From contig JAMKCF010000006.1 of the NCBI GenBank assembly GCA_023634235.1, positions 4,929,421 through 4,993,420 of the forward strand: 64,000 bases of DNA. Direction: 5' to 3'. Below the pieces are notes generated by a model. It made no database searches. It worked only from the letters and a program-made list of their open reading frames with translations, and was not told the origin of the DNA. Made by a program: the position numbers and the translations under genes. This document shows positions 45,572 through 57,017 of this stretch, one piece after another. The stretch's first letter is position 1. Each line of letters starts with the position of its first letter. This stretch comes from Pisaster brevispinus (Eukaryota > Echinodermata > Asteroidea > Forcipulatida > Asteriidae).

Positions 45572-47686
45572 ACTTAGTTTTAATTTGTGTGCCATATCAA
45601 TAATTAATAGTGTAATTTAATTCAAGGTTTATCTATATTTCAAGTCTTAATCGTAATGCATGTAATTGTTTCGCAACCACTTCCATTCTTTCCAGTCTAT
45701 AAACAGTTGTTCGTGTCCACTTTATCAAACTGAATCACCTGCCTAACTGAATCCAAATCTGGTGTCAACCTAGTTTCTCAGTTATTATGCTAACTGCTTC
45801 TGCAGCTAGTCCAACTACAGGTCAAGGGTCAGTACAGTGAGTTGTCAACTGAAGGATTATAGATTAATTAAGCAGGAAATTGTCTTCAATCATTATTCAG
45901 ACCATATTGCTTTTATACCGTCAACAAATTTGCACAATGAATATTTCAAGTACTTGTTAGTGGCTCATTTTAGTTACAGTGCACGAAATTTTAGACTAAG
46001 GGTTAAGTATATTTGGGTTTTTGTTTTGTTTCCTTCTCAATTTACTTAAAAAGAAAAAGAAGAAGAAGTATTTATTTTACACAGTTTACTCTATGTTCCC
46101 ATCGACTCGGCAAAAAAACACACCACTGAATAAAATAATTGGTTGCTGGCGTAACTTCTCACTTGATCACAGACATGTTATGAGAGTACTGTGAGCTAGG
46201 TACGTAACTGAGCTTTAGAGCTGATACTGACTGGATAGCTTACATGCCTTGTGTACTGGTATCGGTGCTTTTGCTTACAAACCAATGTGGAAGCCTAAAT
46301 ATTGTTCACAGCAATTTTGCGTATCGCTGCTTTAATTATTTGTCACTGCACCATACAATCAGCTGACCAAGGAATTGGTCAGCTTAATTGGAATGCGTGC
46401 CTAACGCAAGGCCACCAAATATGCATGCGTGCCATTTTTACACAAAGACGCAAGATATGCAGAACGCCTGCTTGGAACATTCTCTGTAACCTCAGATCAT
46501 TCCTCTGTTATGTACTTTCCATACATGTGCTTTACGACCAGGTAGCTTCAAAATATTTGTGACTTGAGAGTTCCTGATAAACACCCTCTTTCTGCTGCAT
46601 CAAGTATTTTAATTTTTCTACGCAACCAAGAGTTTTACCAACCAATCGTGCACAGTCAGGAGTTTGATAAAACCCCTGCGTGCTGCACACTGTTTTTATG
46701 CAAAGCGCATAGTTGTGTGTCACTGCCCATAAAGATGGCCGACTTACCACTGACTTATGGCAAGTGGTCTCAATACATGTAGCTATGGTTTGTACTAAAT
46801 GCTCCACTGAGCACAAGATGACTCATACATGTGGGTTACAATCTGCTCACATATCCTTCCTAGCGTAGAGGAAGGTACCAGTCCACTCTTGACTGTTACA
46901 GAGGGAAAAGCAAAGGTCAAGTCATTTTTAAAGTGGGTTATAAGGTCAGGATAAGTTTGAAGCTATCGATGGATGGTAATTTAAATGCGCATTCTTTAGA
47001 TGTATTGTAATAAGAACATGCCAGAGGCGTTGGCCTGTGGCTGGCTGAAAACCAAATTTAAACATTATTCTGAAATGTACGTGCAAATGTATGAATAAAT
47101 GTATGAACTTGTGAGATTGTGAACCAATATTTTATATTTAATTTGACACCCTCACTTAAGGTACATGTACAAGAGTTTGTGCTCTGGATGCAGTTTCCTG
47201 GTACTGTATTTCAGATTGTAAGGATTCGGAAATGCAAGTATTATTACCATTTTGCAAAAAGCCCCAGCTCTTGCGATGACTCTCTCGAGTTTCAGGTTTG
47301 GTTTGTCATGTCTGCCCGCTTTGCCTGCACAAGTCTTTATACTTGCTTGAAAAAATAAACTAGATGTTAAATTTGCATCAGGGATAAAGAATATTATTTG
47401 TGTTTACCTAGACACCGTTGTGTGGTGAGCAACGTATACTCGGTATTAAAATCTATTATTAAAATTGTTGTGGTACCTGCTGCTAAAGTTTAGGGCTACT
47501 TTTTAGTAGTATTTTTTTATTTCTGTCCACAAGTTCAATAAATTACACCCAAAAGAGAAACACTGAAAGGTAAAACAGATATGGAGAAGGCTAGACTAAG
47601 GAGGAAAGTGTAAAACTTTCCTGTAACCAAAAGGTTCAGTCTGCCAAAGGGTTCAAACTGCTTCCAGCTATTGGGCAAGTTGGTGG

Positions 47687-47755
47687 TCCAGTGGTAAGAT
47701 ATCTGCCCGAGAATGGCAAAGGTTGTTGGTTCGAATCCCACAGTACAGAGTATGG
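47687..47755 (+). mobile_element. tRNA-like SINE head
   Basis: GGTGGTCCAGTGGTAAGATA (A-box) and GGTTCGAATCCCACAG (B-box), 48 bp apart, resemble a tRNA. No clean acceptor stem forms by eye, so a SINE head is more likely than a functional tRNA. Confidence 0.5.
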
Positions 47756-48395
47756 CTCAAACACAAATAATATGAAATCAATGAAAGTGAATATCATGTT
47801 AAAAATAGACTGGCACTGTTGGTTGATTTGTCCAGCCCCCATAGCGATAGCCACTGTGTCTACTGGGAACTAGCCAAAACCAACACGCAGATGATGTCAG
47901 TGATGCTAGAGTTTGTCTGACTATGAATTTAACAGAATGCACATAATTCTATCAAAGTTTGTTAAACTGTTTCATGTAGTAAAGTCCAACTTTGTGTATT
48001 TTTAAAACTACTTTTACAAATTACACTCCTAAATTATTATTATTATTTTTTTTTTTTTGAAAAAGCTTTAATCTCAGATTTTCATCTGTATTCCATTGTC
48101 TCAACATTTATATACAAAATTTACATATTTCAATCTGAATATGTGTATATTAGAGTAACTGTAAGTGTAAAATGAATGGACTTTTTGTAATAATTTTATA
48201 TAAATGTATAATTTAGGTTATTTTTATCCAAGGAAATTGTTGCTCAGAAATCAGAAAAAGATAAATAATTCTGTGTTCATGACACTTAAATGTAGGTGCA
48301 TGGGTTAGCAATACTTAATAATTGTGGTTTTTCTCTCGCATTTGTGATTGAGTGGTTTGTCTTTATGGATATTGTTGTCCCCCCTTCTTTATGTT

Positions 48396-48610
48396 ATTGG
48401 TAAGTTTACCTTCATTGGCAATTTGTACCAGTATTGGTGATTTTACCTTCATTGGCAATTTGTACCAGTATTGGTGATTTTACCTTCATTGGCAATTTTA
48501 CCAGCATTGGTGATTTTACCTTCATTGGCAATTTTACCGACATTGCGTTTACCTTCTTTGCAATTTTACCGGTATTGGTGATTCCACCAGTATCGATGGT
48601 TCAACTCTAA
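48396..48610. repeat. Minisatellite, ~36-bp unit, 5-6 copies
   Basis: TTACCTTCATTGGCAATTT and ACCAGTATTGGTGATT alternate at about 36-bp spacing, decaying to the right. Confidence 0.9.
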
Positions 48611-49764
48611 TTAACAACTTGATCAGTAGTGATGACTTCACCAACATCATTGGTATTGGTGATTTTGATTGTAACTTTTCAGGCGATTTACCTCAAATTG
48701 ACTATTTTCATGTCAGTTTATCGATCGATTGCTGTGAGATCTCTAAGATGGAATGTTTTAACAATACCCTTTTTGGGAACAGTAATGGTGTTACTTGCAT
48801 GTGTAGCTGATCCTCATGTTACAACCAAGAAATTTCGGACTCCAATTCATCAACAATGTTAAGTACAGATCCTAGAAACTTCGCTTTTGAAGATTGTTAA
48901 ATATTGGTTAGATTTCTATATACATCCAGGGAAACCTTTTACACATTTACCACAACGGGCTCTTCTTTGTTCAACATCAACTGTGGAAGTCTGTTTAACA
49001 CGCAGCCTATGTAAAACTGTTGACATTTTTTTTTTTGGGGGGGGGGTTAAAAAAAAGGGACTCAATGTTTTCCCTATTGATCAGAAAGAAACAGTTCTGT
49101 TTAAAAGTGGAAACTGTAGATGCGTAGCGGGAATTGGTACCTGGCCGTGTCGGGCAAGAATGAATTTGTCTGAACTGTAGAGGTAATCCACAAAGTGTTT
49201 CCAACCTGTTTTCCTACGCAGTGTTAAACTAGTAGTAGGTCAAGCTGAAAGATGTACTTGAAATTTGCAGAAGAGCTTGGGGTCGTTCGTGCACAAATCT
49301 ACTCAATAACGTGTGGACTTTTTCAACTTTTGTTGGGAACTAACTGAGCTGGGAATCTCACTACATTGTGTTAAAAGCAAGTACTTGTGGTTAGCAATGG
49401 AATGGAAGTTCCCTCAGCACAACTATGCACAAAACTCTTTGCAGGATTTAAAGCCAGATTTGCAAACCGGTTGCTTGCAACATTTTTACATGTGGTCCTT
49501 GGTTTTAAAAATATATATATAAAAAATACATAAGAGTAACCCCTTCAGCAACTGTCAAGCCTCCATGGCAAGTCGGCTTTATGACCTGCAAAATCTGCTT
49601 AGCTTAAAAGTTGTCTTTGTGCTAACCATGTTTCAAACATTTACCAGAAATCTGTCGACCATTTTGATGTTTACTGCATGATGCATGCTAGGAGTAGAAA
49701 AATTACGTGCATGGTCAGTCGGAGAATTGTAACCAGAAGAATGATCTTGTTTAAAGGTAGGGGG

Positions 49765-50050
49765 AAATAGAGTGTTTTTTTGTCAACGTACATGAAGTAA
49801 TGCTGATTTATAAGCCACATTAAAAAAGAAAGCTACAATAAAAAGTCAAACGTGAAAGGTTCAGCTAAATGCAGTGTCTACTTGCTGAGAAAACAGCAAA
49901 AAGCTGTCACAGTATTTTCACAAGAACATCCAATCCATCCATGTTTAGTGAGGTGACAGCCGGTAACCAATCGTATCTCTGGCTGCAGCATTCACGAACG
50001 GACACCAGCCCTCGGGAATCCGAGAAAGGATGCATACATGAATCTTTTCT
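49765..50050. repeat. Dispersed ~260-bp repeat, copy 2
   Basis: Shares GTTCAGCTAAATGCAGTGTC, ACAAGAACATCCAATCCATC, TAGTGAGGTGACAGC and GAACGGACACCA with 35315-35590. Confidence 0.7.
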
Positions 50051-50379
50051 CGGATTCAAATGTTTTGGGGGTGACATTATCCAACCATATTACTTTGAAG
50101 GGAATCCTTTTCTCAAATTAGTTTATACTATGAACAGCTGCATTGGCTTCTCACCAAGTAAGTTTTTATTCTCATTATTTTCGGAGTATTTTACCAACCT
50201 AGGACCCTACCTTAAACACTCTCCATTTCCTATTACTTATAAGAGTTGAAGTGTGTACAAATTCTTTAGTGTCTCACAGTGTGTGTAAAACAAAAAGAAA
50301 ACAAAATGTAATTTGCCTTTTTTTATTAATGATTGTGAATAAGCTTACGTATGATACTTATGGTCTTTTATACTCATAA

Positions 50380-50588
50380 AAACAAATCTTTGAGATGTTT
50401 TTTTGTAGTAAAACACAAAATGAAGCAGCAGTGGGATGTGTTCCGGTTTGATGGATATGAAGAGGAGTCTAGACTCGTAAACAAACCTTTAAGATGTTTT
50501 TTTTTAGTAAAAAACAACAACAAATGAAGCAGCGGAAGAATGTGGGATGTGTTCCAGCTTGATGGATATGAATGTGAATCTAGATTGT
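50380..50588. repeat. Direct duplication, ~107-bp unit
   Basis: AACAAATCTTTGAGATGTTT..TGTGGGATGTGTTCC..TTGATGGATATGAA occurs twice in a row with small indels. Confidence 0.8.
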
Positions 50589-51749
50589 GACTATTCATTT
50601 TTTTAATTTTTTTTTTTTCGCCATCTTGTGATCCCTCCCTGAAAGCTTGTCTGTCAATTTGCTGAGCTTTTCTGCCCTCTTTCCTGGCTACCTCACATTT
50701 TGTTTTCTTTCTTCCCATGTAAAAAGAAAAATGTCTACCCTACCATCTATCCAATGTTTATCCCCTCCCTCCCTCCCTCCCTACCCCCCCCCCTGAAAAA
50801 AACTAATTAAATATAATAAAAAGCCAGTCAACGACACTAGACAAATTTTGATTTTGTCCCTGGCTTTTTGTGTGTTTACCTTCACCAGGTAAATCTGTGA
50901 TCGCTGATCTTGTGAACACAAATGATTTTTACCATAAATTTGTACAAATTCAGGAAGTAAGACTCGACAGTAGTTTTACTTTGTAAGCATACATGTTTCT
51001 CAAACTGATGGTCGTTGAAAACATTGTTAATTATTCTAAAAAATCAACAACTGCTGCAATGACATCCCACTCTCAAATTCCTTGTCTCTGCCTGCCCTCC
51101 TCCCCCCCCCCCTCCCATTCTCCAAACCACTGCACATCACTGCGCTTGAAACTTCCAATTCTTAGATTTCAAGGGAAGAAAGTCTTTCAGCTTGTATCTT
51201 TCCTGGAAGTAAGAAGTGTTATTTTTTTTCAAATGTTTGTAGTTGTCGCTTTTTAGCATCTTGAAAAGAAGAAAAAAAAACACGTAATTATTATTGAAGT
51301 AATACACAACTTAAATCATCAGAAAAAAATGAATTTGGTTTGAAGTTATTTTTGTATTTTTGTTTTTCTTAATTGTATGCACAGTAAAAAATAATTAAAA
51401 GATTGTGAAGATTGGAATGTAAGCTTTTATCACAATAAAGGTAACTTAAAAAATGATACACTATATATGTAGAATTGAGCATATCAAATAATAGTGTAAA
51501 TATTTCAAAGCTAGAATTAAAGGAAGTGAAGAAATGAATGAATCCATTTCAACAGTGTTTGTTGTTTGTATTTCACTGCAACTCCAGTGCACAATTTCAC
51601 AGAGCTCTTGCAGCACTAAATACTGCTGAGCAAAAATGAGCAGGATACCAGTCACAGATCGTACACGTGAAATGGTATTTTGGCTGGTAACTTTATTCTG
51701 GTAAGCATAATTTTGTTGTGCTTAGCTACTTTTTGTGCTGAACGAGGCA

Positions 51750-52060
51750 ATCTCGCCATCACAGGGATGTCCTCTTGTTATGTCCTCTTTGCAAGAGTGT
51801 GCAGGGTGCTGTGGTCAAATCTGCAGCCAGCCATACCAAAAACACTGTGGCAAAGCCCTTCCCAATGCCAATTGTACTGGGTTCTTTTACCTGCATTACA
51901 CAAAACACGGTACCTACAGCTAAACGCCTCATCCAAAAGACGACATAATTGTGGTATCAAGTGTCTACCTGTACAAGTATCATGACTAGGACCTGATCCC
52001 ACACTCCAACAAGACCAGAACTTGAGTCTGGTCTACCAGATCACTCGGCCACAAACTCCA
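51750..52060 (-). mobile_element. tRNA-derived SINE, third type
   Basis: Minus strand: GTTTGTGGCCGAGTGATCTG..CTCAAGTTCTGGTCTTGTTGGAGTGTGGGATC, then GGATGAGGCGTTTAGC and AGGTAAAAGAACCCAGTACA, a core common in deuterostome SINEs. The body differs from the ATT-tailed family. Confidence 0.75.
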
Positions 52061-52992
52061 TAGGTTCGTTTTATCCAATTCTTATGATTTTTATTTTATT
52101 TTGGTACAATCTCACTCTTGGATTTAGTGATTCCTCTCACTCTTGATTGAGGTCACTAGCCTGGCATGAATGCACTAGCCACTATAATTCTTGAGTACAG
52201 CAGCATGATAGAAACAAAAACAACCTAAAAATAAATTCATGAAGATGAGCAGAGTATTCTGTCCGAAACGTCAAGACCACACCGGTTCTTCTCAGAGCAA
52301 ACACTTCTCCCAAAATAGTTTTGTACTTGGCTGTACCTACAAGTTAACTACTAAAGTTTTTTTTCTGAAAAATGAACACGACTGAAAACAAAATCAAAGT
52401 CGACGACACTGTACAGTATATGCAATATGAACTCGTCCTCTGCTAATGCCTTTATTACATTATGAAAATGGTTAATACTTCGCCAAATATACACAAATAG
52501 AACCCTGTAAGCTTATAAAATACATTATGCCTTATAGTACACATACATAGTTCAGTGATAGTTAACACAGTGGAAAGACAATGGGAACTTCTTGAATAGG
52601 GAAAAAAAATAATAATAATACATAAATAAATAAAAAAGAAAAATAAGATAACCTGAATACATTTTGAAAATAGTATGATTGAAAAATGAATGAATGTGGC
52701 TGGAGTGCCAATTTGGGATGTAGCCCAAACATGGTTGTCCAAGTGTGACAAAAACTGGGCCCAAAACCAAAACTCGTGTTAATTTGAATCAAAAGTGGAA
52801 AAGATGTTTCCAAACCAGAAGTTCATATGCTGCTACATGTTTAATCTCACAGAAATCTCTTAAATTTAGTAATGATCAGTATTAACTTGACAACCAATAA
52901 TAGTGATTGCTTGTTTGTTGAGGTGACAGCTACTGATCATGATTTTAGTATAAAAGCGGCCAACACTCTTCTAAACAAACATGCAACTGCAA

Positions 52993-53106
52993 TTTTGTCA
53001 AAAACTGTTTTCAAATTTTTGTCAAAAATGAGGAACTGTTTTCAAATTTTTGTCAAAATGAAGAACTGTTTTCAATTTTTTTGTCAAAAAAGAGGAACTG
53101 TTTCCT
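52993..53106. repeat. Minisatellite, ~34-bp unit, 3-4 copies
   Basis: TTTTTGTCAAAA plus GAGGAACTGTTTTCAAA recurs three to four times with small length changes. Confidence 0.85.
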
Positions 53107-53659
53107 ATGTCATGAAAAAGAAATCGCTGATGAGCCCAGAAGTGGCAAACCTGAGAATAGCTTGAAACATCTAAAATACACTTTTTCCCTCAGGGCTTCG
53201 AGTTTTTGCAGACATATAAGAACTTAAACTATTTTTTGGTAAAGCTTTTAGTTACTTTGAGCACCGGAAAATTACATTACATTAGTTGGGTTTTTTTCCC
53301 GCTGCGTTCCTCAAAATAATTACTTCTTATCCTGTCGGAGAATGTGCACTGATTTCGTTGTCGGGGCTGCATACTCATAAGGAGTTGAACTGGAAGTCAA
53401 GCAATATGGCTGCACCATCATGAAAGAATTCTATGGACCATTACATCGCCAAACATCACCAAACAGGGACAAGCAATCACGAAGCTTTGAACTGGTTGCC
53501 TGCCAGTCAACCAAAAGTCTTCAGCAATTTTCAACAGACAGTTTACTGAACCATGTAAAACATCCTCAGGCAAACTTTAATTATTTATGACACGTCCAAC
53601 AGAACAAAGAGCGTTTATAACATGATGAATAGCCAACGAGAAGGAAATATTCAGTGTTA

Positions 53660-53765
53660 GATCTAGAAGGGACTGAAAACCCAATCCACATGCAAGGCTC
53701 CGGTCTGAAGGGGGATCCGAACTGGGGTCCACAGAGGTGAAAGGCAGGGCAAGAAAACCACTTGA
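53660..53765 (-). mobile_element. SINE fragment, same family as 36145-36303
   Basis: CAATCCACATGCAAGGCTCC, GGTCTGAA.GGGGAT and CAGAGGTGAAAGGCAGG match the copy in ADAM10 intron 7. Confidence 0.75.
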
Positions 53766-56762
53766 AACACAACATTCTTGGGCTACAAAAGCCAACAACT
53801 TTCAGAAATATAATTCCACAGACTTTCAGCAGTGAAGATGAGACCCTACATCACGACTGAGGTAGTTCAGAGAGGTTGCATTCAGTCAATCTAGCTTCCA
53901 TCATTTTGACTTTTTTTGGAAAAATTTGTTTTTTAATTGAAGATCGCAATGCCGTTTTTCTACCAATGCAGGCAAACTTTTTCAATGATACTCAAATTAT
54001 TAGGTTTCCGATGATTACCAAGCGCTATGTGTTATAAACTTCAAAATAATCACTAGTACTGTGAATGTGAAGCACGTTCAATATGCTGGATGTAAAAATA
54101 ATAAACAATTCATGGAATGATCGTGATCAACCGTCTTCGATGTAGGAATACAATTTTCGCAAACATGTACACAACCAACTGAATCCGATTATGAAAAAAA
54201 AAGGAAACGTGTTTCGGTTGTGTTCATTTTACAACAGCACATGACTCTAAAAAAACAAACTCACCACACATCATCTGACTGGATAAAAAAACTACATCGT
54301 TAGAATACGTAGACTAATTATAATACATAGAATTTTATAAATATTATGAAAACCATTATTAATGCACCACTAACCTTTCTAAAGAGCCTATCTATTTATT
54401 TAATTTTTTTTTATAAATACACCTGCCTTAAATTACACACAGGTCAAGGAGACCCTGGGATAAAAAAATACTTCTGAATCTGCTGAATGACAAACAAAAA
54501 TGCTCCTTAAATAGACAGTATGCACATGACGTCATTTGATTAGGGCGCCCTCGCAGCCTAGAGCTCAAAAGGAGGCTGTTCATTGGTGCGTACACAAATG
54601 TGCACTTCCATTGTTTCATCGTCCATTAACCTCTAAGATGGCGGCTTGATGATGTCAGTGTAAAGGTCTATTGAATTGGTAAGCAGAATTAAGCCGTAAA
54701 CCAGTTACAGGCAATGCACAATCCACCTTTCCGCGAGTAAAACAACAGGTTCCAGAATTTATGGCATGCGCACACTGATGTTGTGTACAGCTCCTTCTGT
54801 ACACGTCTGCACATTTCCACCTTGCGACTAACACTAAACGAGGCTTTGCATGTTAAAACCATGTTTGCGACATGAAAAAGCTACAAGTGCTGACAAGTCA
54901 TATCAAATTATGTAATTTTTTTTAAACAACCAAAGTTTCAAATACTGCTTTTTATGAATTGAAAGCTGGAACAATCTAGCAGAGAGGGTCTTCAATTTTT
55001 CCGGACCAGAAGTGTTCAGCTAATCCAATTCACCCAATGCCATCATCACAAATAAATTTTGCTTTTTTTGGGGAGTCAGTTTCGCTGTGTGTTACACTGT
55101 GTACTCCACCTTTTACCAATCGGAAAACAAGCATCAGGTATTAATTGCGCCACATAATTCACTTCGTATTTGCTTTAGACGAATTGCGGGCATTAACAAG
55201 CTCACCGCATCTTTACTCGCAATTTCACTCCCAAAATGGCAGACCATGGGCATACAGTAGCCACGTGTGACGTCAGTGCAAGGGGCCAATGCCAACAAGA
55301 ATTGCGTCCCATTTATAAAGGATTAGGAACGAAACACTACAATAAATGTCACATATACACAATATAAATCTACAACAAACATCTCCTACTGTATCTCATA
55401 CTTATAGTGTTAGGTCATATGAAAATATGTATAAAGACTTTTGTTAAAATAGCATCAATTTACTTCGCAATATATACATTCTTATTCATAGAAAACTTTA
55501 TCAATTAAACATTTTTAAGAAGGTTTTTAATTTTTTTTTAAATGGAATGTGCTTATAGAGTGAAAGACAATGTATAAATGAATTTCAGTTTAGAGTACAA
55601 CCTATAGTTATGTCTCTGGTGCCCAGAGACATTAAGCCAGGGTGTTTTTCTGGGACCCCGACCAGAATCATTTTTTAGCCTTACCCTTCGCTGTTCGGAC
55701 AAAACCGCATCCGAGCTGTTGGCTCGGTTTGAATAAGGCCATTTTTACAAACTAATGAAACTGTCAACGGGATTCTTTTAAAAATGAAAAAACCTCGGAA
55801 GCATACCAATCCAAAAGTGTTGATAAGAAAGTAATGACTACATTTCGATATGTCAAAGAAATTAAAGGCATTAAAGGAATTAAAGGTATATTTTGAGAAA
55901 GTCAACTTTCAAGAGACGTACTACTTGTTAACCAACTCGTTTTTGGCGTAGCCCTCGGATACTGTTTCGGGCAGTGATTTATTCGTCGGAAACTTGTTAC
56001 TAGTCAGGGTCACCAAAAAACTCCCCTGGTAGGATCAAAACAAAGCTAGGAAGCAGGTTCCCAGCCAGCATGCCATGTGATTAGTATTGATGTGACTGGT
56101 GCCCCGCTAACTTGTTTTTGCCAAGCTAAAAAAAAATTAATGTGTAAGTAACATTTTATCCTAAAATCTTTCTTACATTTGGAAATCCCCGCACTGTGTT
56201 TATGATTTTCGAATAGACTGGATAGCCAATAGCCACAGCTGTAGCCAAAGTCACTTCGTTCAGACATGACTGACTACTTTGCCAGATGACAGGGTAGTCC
56301 GTAAGACTTTATGTTGGCTTCTTTTTTAAAGTAGAGCTCAAAGTTTCCTTGAACTTAGAAAATAAATGTAATAACTTGTTTCCTGATTACAAAGCAATGA
56401 AACAACTTCATAATCTAAAAAGACTTTAAAAAACTGAGTGGAGGTAGAAGAAGGGGAACATAGTGCTTGATCTCCGAGTACAAGGAATATATACAGCAAA
56501 TAGATTTTTTTAAATCATGGTGGAAGGAAACGACTATGGGGAAGTGAATTTGAAATTCTGAGGAATTTACGGGTGGGGAACATCACGGAGAAAAGGAAAG
56601 ACTTATAATCTTGTGAAACAACAGATAAATTGGTTGACAATTCAATCTGTAGAGATTTATAAACAACCAATTTTAAAAAAGCTGGACTGACTGGGAAGGA
56701 TGTAGGGGTGGGGGAAGATTGTTTAAAAAAAAATAGTAAAATATTAGATGGAAAAGGAATCT

Positions 56763-57017
56763 TTAGAATCTTGTGGCTCTGCTCTCGGCGTTATCAGGGT
56801 GCTGCTGAAAGTTAGGGGGGTCTGGGTTCCCGTAGTACGTGCTGCCGCGGTTGCGTTTCTTCTGCAGCTTGACATTGTTGCTGGCCCTTCGGGACATCTC
56901 GGCCTTCTCCCTGTGCCATGGGTTGGTGGTCGGGATGACGCGCTCACAAAAGAAGATGATGAGGATCATCAGGATGATGACGGCAACGACGACGAGCACA
57001 ATCACCCACCAGTTATT
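56763..57017 (-). CDS. ADAM10-like last exon: transmembrane helix and diverged tail
   Basis: Encodes NNWWVIVLVVVAVIILMILI, then IFFCERVIPTTNPWHREKAE and a basic, polar tail (MSRRASNNVKLQKKRNRG, NPDPPNFQQHPD, ending SRATRF and TAA). RRAS looks like a basophilic kinase site. The NWW junction matches ADAM10 exon 14; the rest of the tail does not. Confidence 0.9.
   Translation of the reverse strand, partial: NNWWVIVLVVVAVIILMILIIFFCERVIPTTNPWHREKAEMSRRASNNVKLQKKRNRGSTYYGNPDPPNFQQHPDNAESRATRF

Larger units (their letters stand above)
44351..56762. other. ADAM10 3' UTR and intergenic region up to the converging paralogue
   Basis: No coding exon was recognised in 12.4 kb. Contents: C-rich repeat, two adjacent MITEs (44938-45301), tRNA-like SINE heads (47687-47755 and 51750-52060), minisatellites (48396-48610 and 52993-53106), a duplicated 260-bp repeat (49765-50050), a ~107-bp duplication (50380-50588) and a SINE fragment (53660-53765). 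Where either transcript ends cannot be fixed. Confidence 0.6.

Noticed and set aside
47687..47755. Functional tRNA gene
   Set aside because: A- and B-box-like text is present, but I cannot form a proper acceptor stem, and tRNA-headed SINEs are common in this window.
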